From Anisakis pegreffii (Eukaryota > Nematoda > Chromadorea > Rhabditida > Anisakidae), in NCBI GenBank assembly GCA_035041965.1, contig JAPYMA010000054.1, positions 20,210 through 84,209 of the forward strand: a stretch of 64,000 bases of DNA, written 5' to 3'. The stretch's first letter is position 1. Every line of letters begins with the position of its first letter. Shown piece after piece: positions 45,987-59,589 of this stretch. Position numbers and translations under genes: made by a program. Below the pieces are notes generated by a model. It was not told the origin of the DNA. It saw nothing but the letters and a program-made list of their open reading frames with translations, and made no database searches.

Positions 45987-48900
45987 GCAAATTTATTTTC
46001 AGTACAACTCACCAACACCAAAATCACTTCCGAATTGCATAAAGGTAACATTTGCATGCAGATAATGCTCAGCAAAGTCATCCCATCGCTTAATTTTCAT
46101 CAATGCTTGCAAGACAAATACGCATCTGGTGTCACACACTAAAAATCTCTTCGCAATGAAGATGTACCCACGAAACGAGGATATGTAATGATGCACAGAT
46201 AAAGATATAGATAAAGATAATTAACACACAAACTTTCATTATCAAGGCTTTGATTTGATAAAATCCTTGCGAATGGCTCTCATTTGATAAAACCCCTAGA
46301 AGTGGTGGATAATAGCGCGATATTCGTTATTTCGCCACTTGCGGAACTACTTCTTCGATTAGCGTGCCCATTACTGACCTCACGTACTGTTCATCGGCAT
46401 GACTCACTCCAGCATATATAATTTCATTTTTCCGCAAATTAATAAACGCTCAAAAGCCAGATTGTTCTCAGCTCTACATCAAACATCGAAATTTTTGACT
46501 ACCACGAATAGAACAGAATCTCTGTTGTCGTAAAAATATTCATATTGATGGGGATTAAGTCCATAGATACATCTAAATTTCTGAATGCACCTCCCATTCG
46601 AGGACGATTTCATTAAACCACCATACTCCTTGAATTTCAACTTCATATTGACCATTCCTAGGTTTGTTCAGTACCACAATAGTCTCTTCACACCTCCGTA
46701 GAAATCGAACTGTCATTGTCGGCTATCAGAAAAATAGGTATGTTGCCAATGGATAATGTATAGTTGCACAGATATAGCTAAATTCTTGAAGGTATTTCTT
46801 TTGGCTATGCTAAAGTCTCTAAAGACACATTGTTCATTACGAAATTGATGAGAGTATTATGCGGCAATCAATTGAATGATGCAGTACAGCTGGATGCAGA
46901 TGCCAATAAGCCCACAATATCAGCCATATAAAGCCAATGCACTTTCGAACCGCATAAAAATTCTGAATCAAATTCGCTTCATTTTCATCATTCAGTTGCT
47001 AGGTGAGTCATTTAATTATCACCGCCTTATCCACATGTAATTGCCTTTCAAGTGTGTATTAATCACTATCTGAATGCCTTCCTTGACAACCTTCCCACTT
47101 GAATATCAAAAGATTAGCCAGTGCTGGGATTAGCCACTAATATCGGCTATAGAACATTTTTCGAGCGGTCGATCCATCATATGTACCTGTCTTTGAGGTT
47201 TGAGAAGATTTATGGTTTGTGGGATTAAGGTGATTTGACTCAACACGGATTCACGAGATTCAACCTCTCATGCGACTTGTCTCCTTACGGACTGTAGAGG
47301 TTGATTTTGTTTTTCACTCCAACTGAGCCTATTGTAATCAATTGTTTGGATTCGATGTAAGGTAATTCTTCTCATCGTTAGATATCGTTTGGTGAATTTC
47401 AGAGTATTCATCTGTTGTTTTGATAGAATCCCATTGCGATATTTATAGTTTCACGGCACTGAAATTAAAAGCAAATGCCCACGAAGAAAATCGATTTATT
47501 CTCATTTTACGTACAATTTTCTGAAAAGTCCTCTCTTGTGACGATTTACGCGAGATAATAGCTGGCATTCAGCCGACCAGTGGCATGAAGAGTGGCTTGG
47601 AACGATGGATTATAGCGGATTTCGGATTTGCAACGAATCCAGGTTTAATTCGAGCATTTTGATGCAGATCTTTGCTTGAATTGAACATGTAAACGATATT
47701 TCTGAGAGGTTTAATTACTCAATAATATGATTTTGTCATTGATTTAAAAAAATTTCACATTCGAATACAATTGCTAACTGCAGACGAGAATGTTTTTATT
47801 TACATCGACGAATCAAATGCTCAATATTTGATCATATGACTCAGCTGCACTCTCAATCACTTCAACACTTCAAAATTTGCACTGAAATTTCGCTCTGTTC
47901 AATACTTTCATTGGAGTTTTTCCGATAGTTTACACAATGAGATATTGATTCTGGTTTGTTCAATTGTTGTGTTGAAAAGTACATTTTATTGATTCGAGTT
48001 GTCGCATGCGCGTTATAATACGTTATGGGATGGGATGTAACTGTTGCGAGCATAGTTCCGGAGAGTATTTTCTTTGGAATGACGAGCACCAGCCTTCTTC
48101 TAGTATGCCGGGAAACAAGTAGAAATAGTCTTCTAAATAGCTTTTGATCCAATAATGTAAGTCACTCTCACAATCAGTATGGAGTTTATCCCTCCGTGGA
48201 TAGTTACAAATCAGTTTATTAATGTTTTCGTTTATTGTTTGTTAGTTCGGTTACCCTTTCTCAATTGTATATGTGGTCACATAACGAACACTTCAAAAAA
48301 GCATTTGAATTTAAGTCTAGCCATAAATATGCTTGTGTATAGCATCCGAACATGACATCTGGCAATTTATTTTGAACACAACTGACGTGATGATGATTAC
48401 TTGAAGAAATGCGAGTGATTCGAATCCTTATCAAGGGCAACGATTTGGTCCGTGATAACAATATCGGTAATGATATATGCCAATAGGTATTGAAACGAAA
48501 ATTAAGGATATCTGCGCAATTGCTTAGGAAGTCTTTGTGATAGGACGCTGTTGAATATCCTATTTTATTATGCGATATGATGTTTACATGTTATGTAATC
48601 AAGATTTGGATATAAATGTTGTATTTGAATGTGACTAATGCGATATCTGCCTTTATCTCTCTTTATAACAACAAGGGTAATAGCGCAATTTTCATCTCTT
48701 CTCATCGTTTTTTTTGCTGCCTACTGACTTCTTAAGAGATTCGATTTGAGTGAGAGTGTCAGTGTGTAGTTTTATCGATCTGCGATTCTGCTCTGTTTTT
48801 GTGCTGTCTTCGCGATCTTTGTTAAATAACACACACTCGGCACTCCTCTTGAACATCATCATCGCATGTCGAATATAAACGATGAACTGAGTATTAACAC

Positions 48901-49608
48901 TGCAATAGTACACTTACGTAAACCAGCATCACTGAGCATTACCACTTGTCATATATTGAACAGTTCAAATTTCTTATAGATGTTTCTTTTAGAATTGTAG
49001 CACATAGCAGTTGACATATGTAATAAATTATACTCGTTGATTTAGACGAACGTTTTAAGTTAGTTTCACCTTTGTCCCATACGCACATGAATAACCTCTA
49101 CTCTTTCAATTTGCATTTACTTGAACAGCTGTTAAATTTTAGCATATTATAGTTGCTTCAATTATGCATGATGAACGCAGAAGGAATCAATCCATTGGAC
49201 TACCGAATTTTGTATTTAAATGCTTCAGAAAATGGCATTCATTTCGAAAATCTTTCGCAAGGAGCTAGTTAGAGTTGGAGCGTGAGCATAGTTTGTTGAT
49301 TGAATCGTATTTGCTTGGAAAACGGTTGATAGTGAGTGATTTGTATAATGTAAGTTATTGTTATTGATTATGCTAATCGTAAGAGATGATCCCATGTCAA
49401 TTCAAGTTTACGGTGCAGTCTTGTTTTGTTGTAAATGATTTGTTGTAAATCTTCTCGTTAGATGGTTCGTGCTTGAGAACGACATGAAAATAGCGATAAT
49501 ACACACTTCTAATTACGATGAATTACATGCATTCATGTTGTCAAGGTTTATATTTGTTTAGTGGTTTAGATAAAGAGTAGAGAGTAAAGAAAGGAATTTC
49601 AGAAGGAG
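45987..49608. other. Long gene-free stretch
   Basis: About 3.6 kb in which I find no exon with family similarity. The minus-strand frames at 47862-48152, 48261-48461 and 48692-48913 are AT-rich and lack splice context. This is probably intergenic, with the upstream region of the cation-efflux gene at its right end. Confidence 0.45.
49603..49608 (+). promoter_or_regulatory. Candidate trans-splice leader of the long CDF transcript
   Basis: The sequence gaatttcag ends at 49602 and only six bases (aaggag) separate it from the ATG at 49609. A strong acceptor with no coding exon upstream is the expected layout for a spliced-leader addition site. Confidence 0.5.
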
Positions 49609-52600
49609 ATGACAATAGAGCGGGTGAAAGCATGTGGTGCGACGACGGTGTTGAACGTTCGATCCGTGAGTGAATGCGACCAGGAGGTTGACAATGAAAT
49701 CAAGAATATCTTATCGGCATCATCTGATAAAGAGGTGGATCGATTGCGAGATTGTAAATTCGTAAACACGTGTAGACAGAAACAAGGAAGCAATAAACAA
49801 TTGGGCAGACCAGTCACGTTTCACTTGCCAATGCCCAGCGATGATAATGTGGATGAGGACTGCACGAGTAGTGATGAGCTGGGGTAGGTTTTTTAATCTT
49901 TAATCAATTTTTTGGTTACCTTTTATTCACTTGTTTATTTTTTGTTCGCATGTCAAATTTTTGTTTACTTTTGTTAACTTGTTCCCGAAATCTTGAGATC
50001 GGGATGCCTAAATCGGGGTTTTATAAAGCCCTGATGATTATCTTTCTTTTGTTCTCTTACCCATTTATGAATCGATTCAGTTAGCATAGTTGGCCGCTCT
50101 GAACTGTTAGCCCTCTCTGTAATACTCTGCGACTTTATATTCCCATTACCTTTTCGACTGTGAAGATAAATGTGGTGGATTTGTTGATTTATTTATTCAT
50201 TTGTTTGATTACGATCTCTCCAAGTGTTGGGTAACTCAACACCTGATTATTATTCTTACAATTATTAATAAACACCGAGAGAGTGTGTCTTTATTTGTTT
50301 ATGTGAGAGGCTCTGGTCTGTCTTATCCTCATCGCAAGATATTGGTAATGTTATAAACTTGAGCTGAATGCTTAGCCTGATCTTTATATGGTATACCTGA
50401 GATTAATTGCTTTGAACTTTAATGAGAAATTAATGATATGAGCCGAACCACTTTAAGGTGCTAAGTTGTACTAAGCTGTACTAAGTTGTGCGAAGTTAAG
50501 TTCAGAGCTTTTAATAGCAATGAACTTTGGAGCGAAAAAAAGAATAGGGAAAGGCAAATATTTTTGGATTTATATTGTGCTTGCATCGTTGATTTTTAAT
50601 TCATGATCGAGAGGAGAAACGCTCGTAAATATCGTGTTTTGGTGTGTATTCTTCATTTCACGTCTGGTTTTTGAGAAGCAAAACATTGATATTTGATATG
50701 TTTGTGGAACTACAACTGTTTGTGGAACTACAATGTATTGACAATTGAAATCAATTGTGCGTTTCTGTGTCATTTTCTTCAAGCCTTTCATTTCGGTCTG
50801 TTTTATTAAAAAACATTCATCGGCTTAAACGAACGTGTTCACTTCAAGTTACACTTAACCGTAAATTGTTATGTCGCGGGTTCGATTGTAGCGGATACGT
50901 TGGAAATTTTTTTTCAACACCGAATGATGTACTAACAGTATTGATGTTACTTATAGTTAGTCTGAGCCAGGATATGATTTGAATTATAACGAATTATTTA
51001 TTGTTATTATTGCTTGTATTGATGGATTGATATGAGCACTGATATTCATGAAAACATTAATGATAAGGATGAAGATAATTTTGCTTGGTATTGTCTAAAG
51101 TGCTGTTGGTATGCGTGATGAAGTAACCTTTATTGTTGTTTGCTTGCTTTTGATTATTTAAGCATTTTGTTTGTGACTTCATTCACTTTTTGATAAGTTT
51201 ATCTGACTTTACTTGATTTTGCTCTGAATTCATTCAGCTTTGTTTTATTTTGATCAATTCATTAACTAATTCACTTCTTTATTTTTAATTTTTCATTGTT
51301 ATCATTTTGTTTCATTTTCGTGCCATGCATACGATATACATATGGTCGCATCGTATGAAATAATAGTTTGTATTCAGTTGTTAACTTTGTTTTATAATGT
51401 TTGCACTATTATGATAACAGACTGAAGTATCAATCTCTTTAAATTGTATCGATTCTTATCGTAAATTCAGTAAGCACTCACTCGTCACTCATTTCCTAGT
51501 TATCAGATTTCGTTATTACGGCCAATTGCTGAACTGAAATGATCCATGCCAACGGTTCTTATCAAATCATATAACTATTACTTCATCAATGTCCTTTCAA
51601 TATCAATTTCTATTCCATTCAATATGATCGACTATCGAATGGCATGATAAAATAATAATAATAATGATACGAGGCGATCGTATCAGTTCAATGCTCTGAA
51701 TAATTCCATCCGATTGTGGTCACATCTTATCAGTGTTGCATTGGTTATCCCTTGCATTCTTCCTCTGCCGATTGTTATCATTACTGTTATCATTACTACC
51801 AGCTTTGTTCAGTGCCTTCTTAAGACTGGTACGTGTCTCTTTCATATTCGCTGCTATCGTGCGCCACGGTTTTATTTGGTATTTTAGGTGGTCTGTTGTG
51901 TGCCCGAACGGTATTTTGGTATTTGCTTTGTGACTGTCAAGCTTTACCATCGATTCTTGAGTGAAGTGTGAATTGATTAAGTGATCATAGTAATCGCTGT
52001 TGAATATATCGAATATGGTGAACCATCATCATCATATGCCAACACTTGTACACAACCTTGCGTTAATCAAGGAAACTTCATTGTTTAGGTATGGTGGAAG
52101 TTGATTTCTTTTTGTTGTCATCATTCGACTTTGTTCTATTGTAGTTTTCGTGAAATTTCCGAATTTCTTTGTAATTTCCGAATTTCTTTTGAATTTGCTT
52201 AGAAAGTTTTCGTGTTTTATCGTTTGTTTGGGGAGAGTTTGTGGGAAATCAGATTCTTTCACCAATGAACAATCAACCAGCCAGACTTCTTTGCATTGTG
52301 AATTTATGCGATGCGATCGTTATCTGCACAATGAACCTTCAGTCTCCTCATTCATCAATCGTGTGGTTTTTTTCAATGAGATCAGTCTCCAACGTCTTCT
52401 AGTTGGTATTGTTCAGTGAAGTTTCCATCTTCTTATCAGTACTCATTCATCTCTAAACTTACTCATTTTCTCGTCAATTTTTTATTATTTTTTTCATCAC
52501 ATTTTTCTCGTTGCATTCGCTGCTTTTACTAATTATCATCTTTCATCTCTGCTCTTTATTCGTTACTCTCTTAACTTCTTCTTTTGCATCTTTTGTGCGT

Positions 52601-55600
52601 TTGATTTTTCATATCCATGTTTCTGCTGGAATAATTCATTTGGATTTTGAACTTTTATTCAAATTTCTTTCTGGATTTAGAGTGCAAAATTGAATAAATA
52701 AATAATTTGATTGATCTGAAAGAATTTGTTTTTGACCTGAAACATCTTAAAACTCGTCTGAAGAAGACACAAAAGCGATATCAGAAATCTAACCGAAGAA
52801 TTCTATTCGTTTCGTGGTATGAGTCTTTTGGTAGAGCATGAAATGAATGTGTTTGAAGACTATAACCCAGATTGACAGTTCACCTGAGCAGAGCAGGCGA
52901 TTTGAGACGATAAGTTGAAGAAGTGTACAGTAGTGCAGACCGATGAGATTTCGAAACTTCTTTGAAATTGAATTGCATTTTCGTTTCGATAAACAGTATG
53001 AAATTGATTATTCGGTTGGGAATGAATAAAATCAAGCAATTGTTTATTTAGCAGCATTTCAGTGGTGTAGAAGGGAAACGAGACAAAGAAATAAATGGGG
53101 ATAATAGTGTATATGCATGATTTTTAGTCATCGTGTTGTTTTTGCATGATGTGATCCGTTTGTACAGTTCATTTCTTGATTATTCCGTTTTGAGTGGTTA
53201 TGAAGGCATATTGAACAACTGGAATTATCATGAGAATGTGCTAGATGATATCCAAACGAATATGGTGATAAGAATGATGATTATTATAGTCGTTAGGAAT
53301 ATACGATTTTTGATACGAATTTTATGCAAAATGGATGTAAATTCTGTTTTCTAGATAAATATTTTGAAAAGAATATTGAGCCATTCACTTCATATTGAAT
53401 ACTAACTAAAAGCGGTCGGGAAGATTCAACTTCCTTGAGTGGTCAGAATTTATTAGTTTGAATACGGGAGAATAATAGCAGATTTTGGGAATATTTCAAA
53501 ACTTTGTTGATGAATTCGAGGATTTATCGAGATTTTGAGTGATCTGCATTATCCGTTATGAGATCTCTTAGTATAAATATTATATCAGTGAGGAAACTGA
53601 TTGAATTAGTAGTATTGATAAAATAATGAGTATTAAAGAACAATAGTTGCAGTTAGTGAGAGTAATACAGAGTAGTGATAAAGTACTAATAATAATAATA
53701 GCAATAATAATAATAATGAATTAATTGAAGGGCGAGTTGTAGTGGAGGTGACATGACGAATATCAATCGAAAACTGCTCAGAAATAGTATGAGTACGAAC
53801 GAATCGAGTAGTTCCTCGTTGGGTGTCATGCAACCGCAAACGTCACAAATCTCTCCTCGAATCGTCAAAAATCCGAAGAAAGTGACAAAATTCTATCGAA
53901 AACAATCCGATTTAATGGAGAACTTCAAACGAGACAGCTCCATCATTGAGGTATTCAATTCGAATGTTTAACTTTTCATTCATCTAAAATTTGCTACTTG
54001 CGAATTCTGAGCAGTTTCTGATGAATTTTTGCATTCAGGTATTGTGTTCTGGCCGAATGCGGAAATTTTCAGTGAGGAATAATAAATAATTTGAAGGAAA
54101 GCCAACGTCGACGGCAAAAAGCTCGCTCGATATCTCGATCGCCGCCATTGGACGATAAGGATTTGGAATCAGGAAAACTGTTATCGAACGGGGATACGGT
54201 GATTGACACTGATGAGGAGAATAAAGATGATCTGAATATGCTACAAGTACAACCACCGGCACATTCATCTTGCTTTAAACGCCAGAGCAGGTTTGTTATT
54301 GCTATTAGTTTGTTTATTATTTTGTCATTGCATTAGTGAAATGCTTTCAGTATACTTTCGTTGAAACGTCCAGCCGAAATGGATAAAGCAGCGCGATGCC
54401 TGGCAATGGCCACTCTAATGGTCAACATATCGCTTGTCATTTCCAAGGTTCATTTGCCGCATTCTCAGTGCTGATCCTCCGTATTGTGAGATGATGATGG
54501 ACTCCTTTGGACATTCATTTTTGTTTGAGTTCGATGAAGTTTTGCTGGTTTTGTGGGAAAGTTTCTAAAATTTGCGCGTATTTTGCAGGGTGCAGCAGCC
54601 TATTTGTCAGGTTCGTTGTCAATAATCTCGTCTCTGGTCGATTCAGCGGTCGATATCACATCCGGATTGGTCATATGGCTAACGGCTCGAGCTATCCGAA
54701 AACGTGATCCGTACATGTATCCTCGAGGACGAACGCGTTTGCAACCGATTGCTTTAGTTAGCGACATTTCGTTGGCTTAGTTACTTGAAATACTCGTCTC
54801 ATGCAGGATTGTTTTCATGCTGCAGATAATCGTCTCGGTGATAATGGGTGTAGCCTCGATGCAAATGATCGTGCAGTCTCTCGAATCCGTCATCCGTCAG
54901 AATGTCGATCCGCACGTCAACTTGATATCTCTGTTCATCATGGTCACCACCGTCATCGCTAAATTCACTCTATTCATTCTTTGCAAAAAGTTGGTTCTTT
55001 TATTATTATTGCTATGATGTAATATAATGTTAATGATTTTAATATTTGTACTAACAGTGGCCACAGATTACGATTGAATTTTAGAGGGTACAATAGAAAA
55101 TATTTTGGTAGGGGATTACCAGAAACTGGAGCACTGGAGTGGGTGTGTACGTGTGATATTGTAATGTTTTTACTGCTGATAAGCTGATAAGTAAATAAAC
55201 TTGTTTTGAGAGATTCTTATCATTAGAGAGTGGTATGTATTTGTTAGACGTTTGTCACCATGGGAATGGGCAATTTATTAGTTTCATTGAAATGCTTTGA
55301 TACTTTAGGGATACAATTATTGTTATTATTATTTTGGTTGTTGTGTTCAGTATTTGTAAGGTATATCATTTGTTGTTGGTGAATGTTTGCAGTTATTTTC
55401 GGTTTTATTTTGTTTTGCTGTTTTTACTGGCGGTATATATGTATTGTTATCGTTGTTTTTATTGTACATATGATGAAATTCGTGAGAAGTAGTAATGAAA
55501 ATGCACAAAATGAATAATTTCACTGATTTTTCATACAAAAATTGTGCGTAAAACATTATTATAAGAAGAGATACTTCAGATTCAACGAGCCGTCAATAAA

Positions 55601-56719
55601 TGTCCTCGCTCAAGATCATCGCAATGATTGCGTGTCGAATATTGTCGCATTAGTGAGTGTTTTGTTCAATTTTTATTGATACATTTATTTATCAGCTGAT
55701 TCTTAATTCTATCAATTTTTTCCATTCTTATCGATAGAATGCTTGTTTATTTGTTGATTGTGAACGCACAATACGAGCACGTGAATTCGGAATAAATTCC
55801 ATATGATCATACTCGTGCACGAGCGATTCGTCTGTATGATTGGTGATAGTGATAGTGATAATAATAATAATAATAATGATTAAACTGATGAGAAACTCTT
55901 AATGATTTATTGTATTTGTTGAGTAAAAGAACTGTTAATTATTAAGAACTTATTATTGCGATTTCATTTATGTTTGGTTCTATTTTGCTTTGAATTAGTG
56001 TGATAAATATGAGAATAGCGATTCGATTGGTGAAGTGTTTCGAGTTGTTTTTGATGGCGATAATGAATGCGAAGAATTCAGTTATGCGCTTGGGCAGCCA
56101 GCAAGTTCTGGATCTATTTGGACCCGATCGGTGCTATAATCGTTTCGATTTACATCGCCACAACGTGGTACTTTACCGGTAAACAGCACCTGGCGATGCT
56201 GTCCGGTAAATCTGCTGAACCGGAATTTATTAACAGGATTGTTAAGGTGAGTCGTTTGGCTCAGTGCTGTTCATTTACACATTCTCTTCAGTATGAATAA
56301 CAGTTGGGTAATTTCAGTGAGATGTTTGGTGTGATTATTGCTGTTTTGTGAGAGTGAATTGATTACTGATAGCGCTTTGAAATTATGCTAGTGTTATTTT
56401 GTGTTCTTTTCTTATTATTGTTGTTAATTTTGAGAAAGGTTAATGCTTGCGAGATGATTAAATGAATAAAACTCAGGTGTGTGTAGAGCACGACCCCCGG
56501 ATCGACTATATCGACACAGTGTACGTGTATCATTTCGGTTTGCGGTTTCTGGTTGAGGTGCATGTAGTCATGGATGCGTTGATGACACTGAAGACTGCGC
56601 ATGACATCAGCGAGTCCTTGCAGACCAACATCGAGAGTTTGGAAGAGGTCGAGAGGGCGTTTGTTCACTGCGATTACGAGTTTAGTCATATGCCGACCGA
56701 TGAACATAAGGTTGTGTGA
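49609..56719 (+). CDS. Cation diffusion facilitator, manganese-type CDF
   Basis: CDF proteins export divalent metals from the cytosol in exchange for protons. Nine exons, 49609-49883, 53743-53950, 54097-54290, 54351-54447, 54589-54756, 54826-54989, 55580-55652, 56082-56246 and 56477-56719, give an in-frame 528-residue protein. A polar N-terminal region of about 225 residues precedes six predicted membrane segments. The metal-site motifs are SLVDSAVDITSG (D-x3-D in helix 2) and AQDHRNDCVSN (DHxxD in helix 5), the pattern of the Mn-CDF subgroup rather than the HxxxD of zinc transporters. Other signatures are YMYPRGRTRLQPIAL and a cytosolic C-terminal domain with VEHDPRIDYIDTVYVYHFG. The first intron is 3.86 kb. 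A second in-frame ATG at 53753 would give a 433-residue form. Substrate assignment is by motif only. Confidence 0.87.
49884..53742 (+). other. 3.86-kb first intron of the CDF gene
   Basis: The intron is framed by a GTAGGT donor and a gttgtag acceptor. No nested gene was recognised on either strand. Near 50455-50500 an approximately 11-base unit (taagttgtac) is repeated imperfectly about four times. The right end, near 53690-53715, is AAT-rich. An alternative promoter for the shorter CDF form may lie near the right end, but no element can be named. Confidence 0.45.
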
Positions 56720-59589
56720 CGGACGTTGCATTTTAATTTTAGTGATTTTAATTTTGCATTTTGTTTGAATTTGATTCGTTGTTATTATTACTGTTATTGA
56801 TGTGCTTATATGAAATGCCGGTGTAATGGTTTTGTGAACAGTATTGGGAATGATGATATTAACGTATTGATATGTGCATTTATCACGAGGAAAAATGTAA
56901 TACCTTATAGGAAAGGGAGGGGGATTTCAGTCTCATTCCGTTTGATTTGAATATGTTGAAATGAGTTTTGGTTATTCATCATTAACATTCCATCGAATGT
57001 TTTCTTCAAGAAAAGAGAAACTAACCGTTATCGTATTGCATTTTTTCTGAAAGCAGCTGATATCGTGTGGCTGATTAATTGTAATCTGTAATGAAAACTA
57101 CTCTTGCAAGTCATCTTCTCAACGGAATTTCTAATTTCTTAACAATGTGCCAACTCAAAGAGCTTATTTATCATTTGAATAGTTGATTCATTCAGCATTC
57201 TGATCACATTTTTGTCGAGTTTTTGGAATTTCAGTTGTTGGGATTTTTACTAGACTTGAAGATCGGTCATTCTACAGTCATTGTCTGAGTTGTGGGGATT
57301 CTTTAAATTATTTTTTATTTCAGTACACTGTATTGCAAGTGTGCCTTCATTATTATTGTAATGTAAAATATGTTCCATGTTATGTGTAATTAAGAAAATT
57401 TCTCATTGAAATTTATACATACATATATATAAGTAATTGTATACATATATATATAAGTAAAAAAAAACAGATTATTGTAATGTAAACTATATTTCAATTC
57501 TTTTAGATATTATTATCGTATTGAATTCAGAAAGCATTTTGAGTTGAATGATTCATTTCTTGCAATTTAGGTTCGTTTATGTATATTTAATATTATACAT
57601 AATCTGTAAATATATCATAGATGAAAGGTTTTTAGTTGCGTTACAGTTATTATTACCGTTCGTTGATATATCTGTGTTTTCGATAGTTTCTTTCTCGTTA
57701 TTATTGGTCGATGGAACGTTATCAACAAATACTGATTAGATAATTAGATATTGCTGCAAGTTAAAAATTTTATTATTATTATTATCGCTCTCATTGACAT
57801 GCACTATGCGTGATGCGTGTTGATTATGACCAACGTTGATAATTTTTCATGTGCAACTCGTACTGCAACGTTCTAATTTTATCATTATGTGCACATATAT
57901 AAATACATCTAACTTTAAGTAATATAGTCATACTTATTCATTTAATTTTCACTCTAGTTTTTGTGTGCATGCACAATTACCTCTGTTATATATTCTCTTT
58001 CATCACTGGGTCTCGATTTGTTCTTGAGCAATCAGTTCAACGATTACTTCGTTCATTTTCATCGAAATTCTCGTTGAAATTTTTTTCGATTCGATTCATT
58101 TTGTAACAATGTATTCATTCTATTGATTGATGGTGAAATGTTGCATTTGCTTAAGAAATTTTCATTTTATTTGTAATTTTTCTGATTGTGAGGATTTCCA
58201 TTTGATTTGCTATATTTGTGAAATAATTCCATTTTATTTGTCATTTTCATGGAAATTTTCTACTTTCATTATATTGCTCCATTAAAATCTAATATCCAAT
58301 CTCACTTTCAGCCATATTTTACGCATATGGTTGATCCTTTAGCACAGCACTGTCTTATTATTGTGCATAATATTAATATTATTCTCGATAATTGTATCGC
58401 TGTTTGCAATTTTACCATTTTCTCTGTCATCATTGATAATATCATTTCTTATCTCTACGCCTGCCCCCCCAGGATATCTTTGATTTGTAATGTTCCAAAT
58501 TCTCATCGATGGAACTTTGCACGTTTCGAGTATATTTGGATATAATTATCGAGAATCGCTGCCAAGATTTTGAGTTATAATTGAATTTGCGATTGGTTAA
58601 ATGTGTGTGTCTAATGTCAAGAATTTACCGTAATTCTGCCTTTGTTGGGTACAGTGGCAAAATGATTGGATGTGGTGCAAAACGGGTGTTCGGTTATTTT
58701 TGAATTGACTTAGATATTTTGCTTATTATGGACATCGTTATTATTGAGATCATTATCAATGCTTTTGGCTCTTCAAAACGAACTGTATATCTTTCCATTG
58801 TTTAGAATGTTACCTTGATTGCATTCGTCCTATAAATTTTGATGGTGTACTGAAATTATATAGCTTGATGTTAGTTATTTATCATGAATGATTATTATTA
58901 TTATTATTATTAATACTATCATTACTGCTATTATTATCATTATTATCGAATATTCCCTGATGTCTGTAAGAAACTATATCCCAAATAGATGTTACTTCAA
59001 TGTTCTATGCCGGTTGATATTGTGGTTCTTCAAAATTTTAACTGAATAATAAAAGTTACATTCTGATTGTTGTCAATCACTGAACAATCTACAATAACAA
59101 AGAAATTTCTCGTATAGAATTCATTACTATCATTTACAAACAATAGCGTTGATAACAGAGCAGCGTATGAATGGTACGGAAACATATGAATCAGAAACGA
59201 TGGAAGAAAACATGCCAAGATATGAGCTGAGCTCGTTCTCATCGTCAGAGAGGTGATTAATGTGAAAATAAATGAAAGTCTATAAACATATCTCTGAATT
59301 ATGTTGAATTCAGATGCTGCAAACTCGTCAATATTACACGAATTAAACGAAACCCTTCGATAACGTATGCCGAACGAAAAGCTAATAAAGATTTATGACA
59401 GTAATGAGAACAATGACATCAACACTAGAAGATGAGGCGAAGTTTGGAGGACAATAAAAAAATGGCGACGATAAGAGTAATACTGATAACAGGACGGGAG
59501 GCACGAAATTTGTACTGCAGAAGTTTGAAGGTGATCCCTATGATGCTTTAGTAATGATACAATGTATACGAATCAGCGCCAGTTGAAAT
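56720..59589. other. Gene-free stretch downstream of the CDF gene
   Basis: This is AT-rich sequence with no supported exon. A short direct duplication (catatatataagtaa-like) sits at about 57417-57461, and an ATT microsatellite at about 58885-58912. Confidence 0.45.

Noticed and set aside
50870..50900. tRNA-like B-box (gggttcgattgtagcgg)
   Set aside because: No A-box or cloverleaf pairing could be found at the proper distance.
56363..56731. 122-codon minus-strand frame over the last CDF exon
   Set aside because: Antisense shadow of the CDF C-terminal domain.
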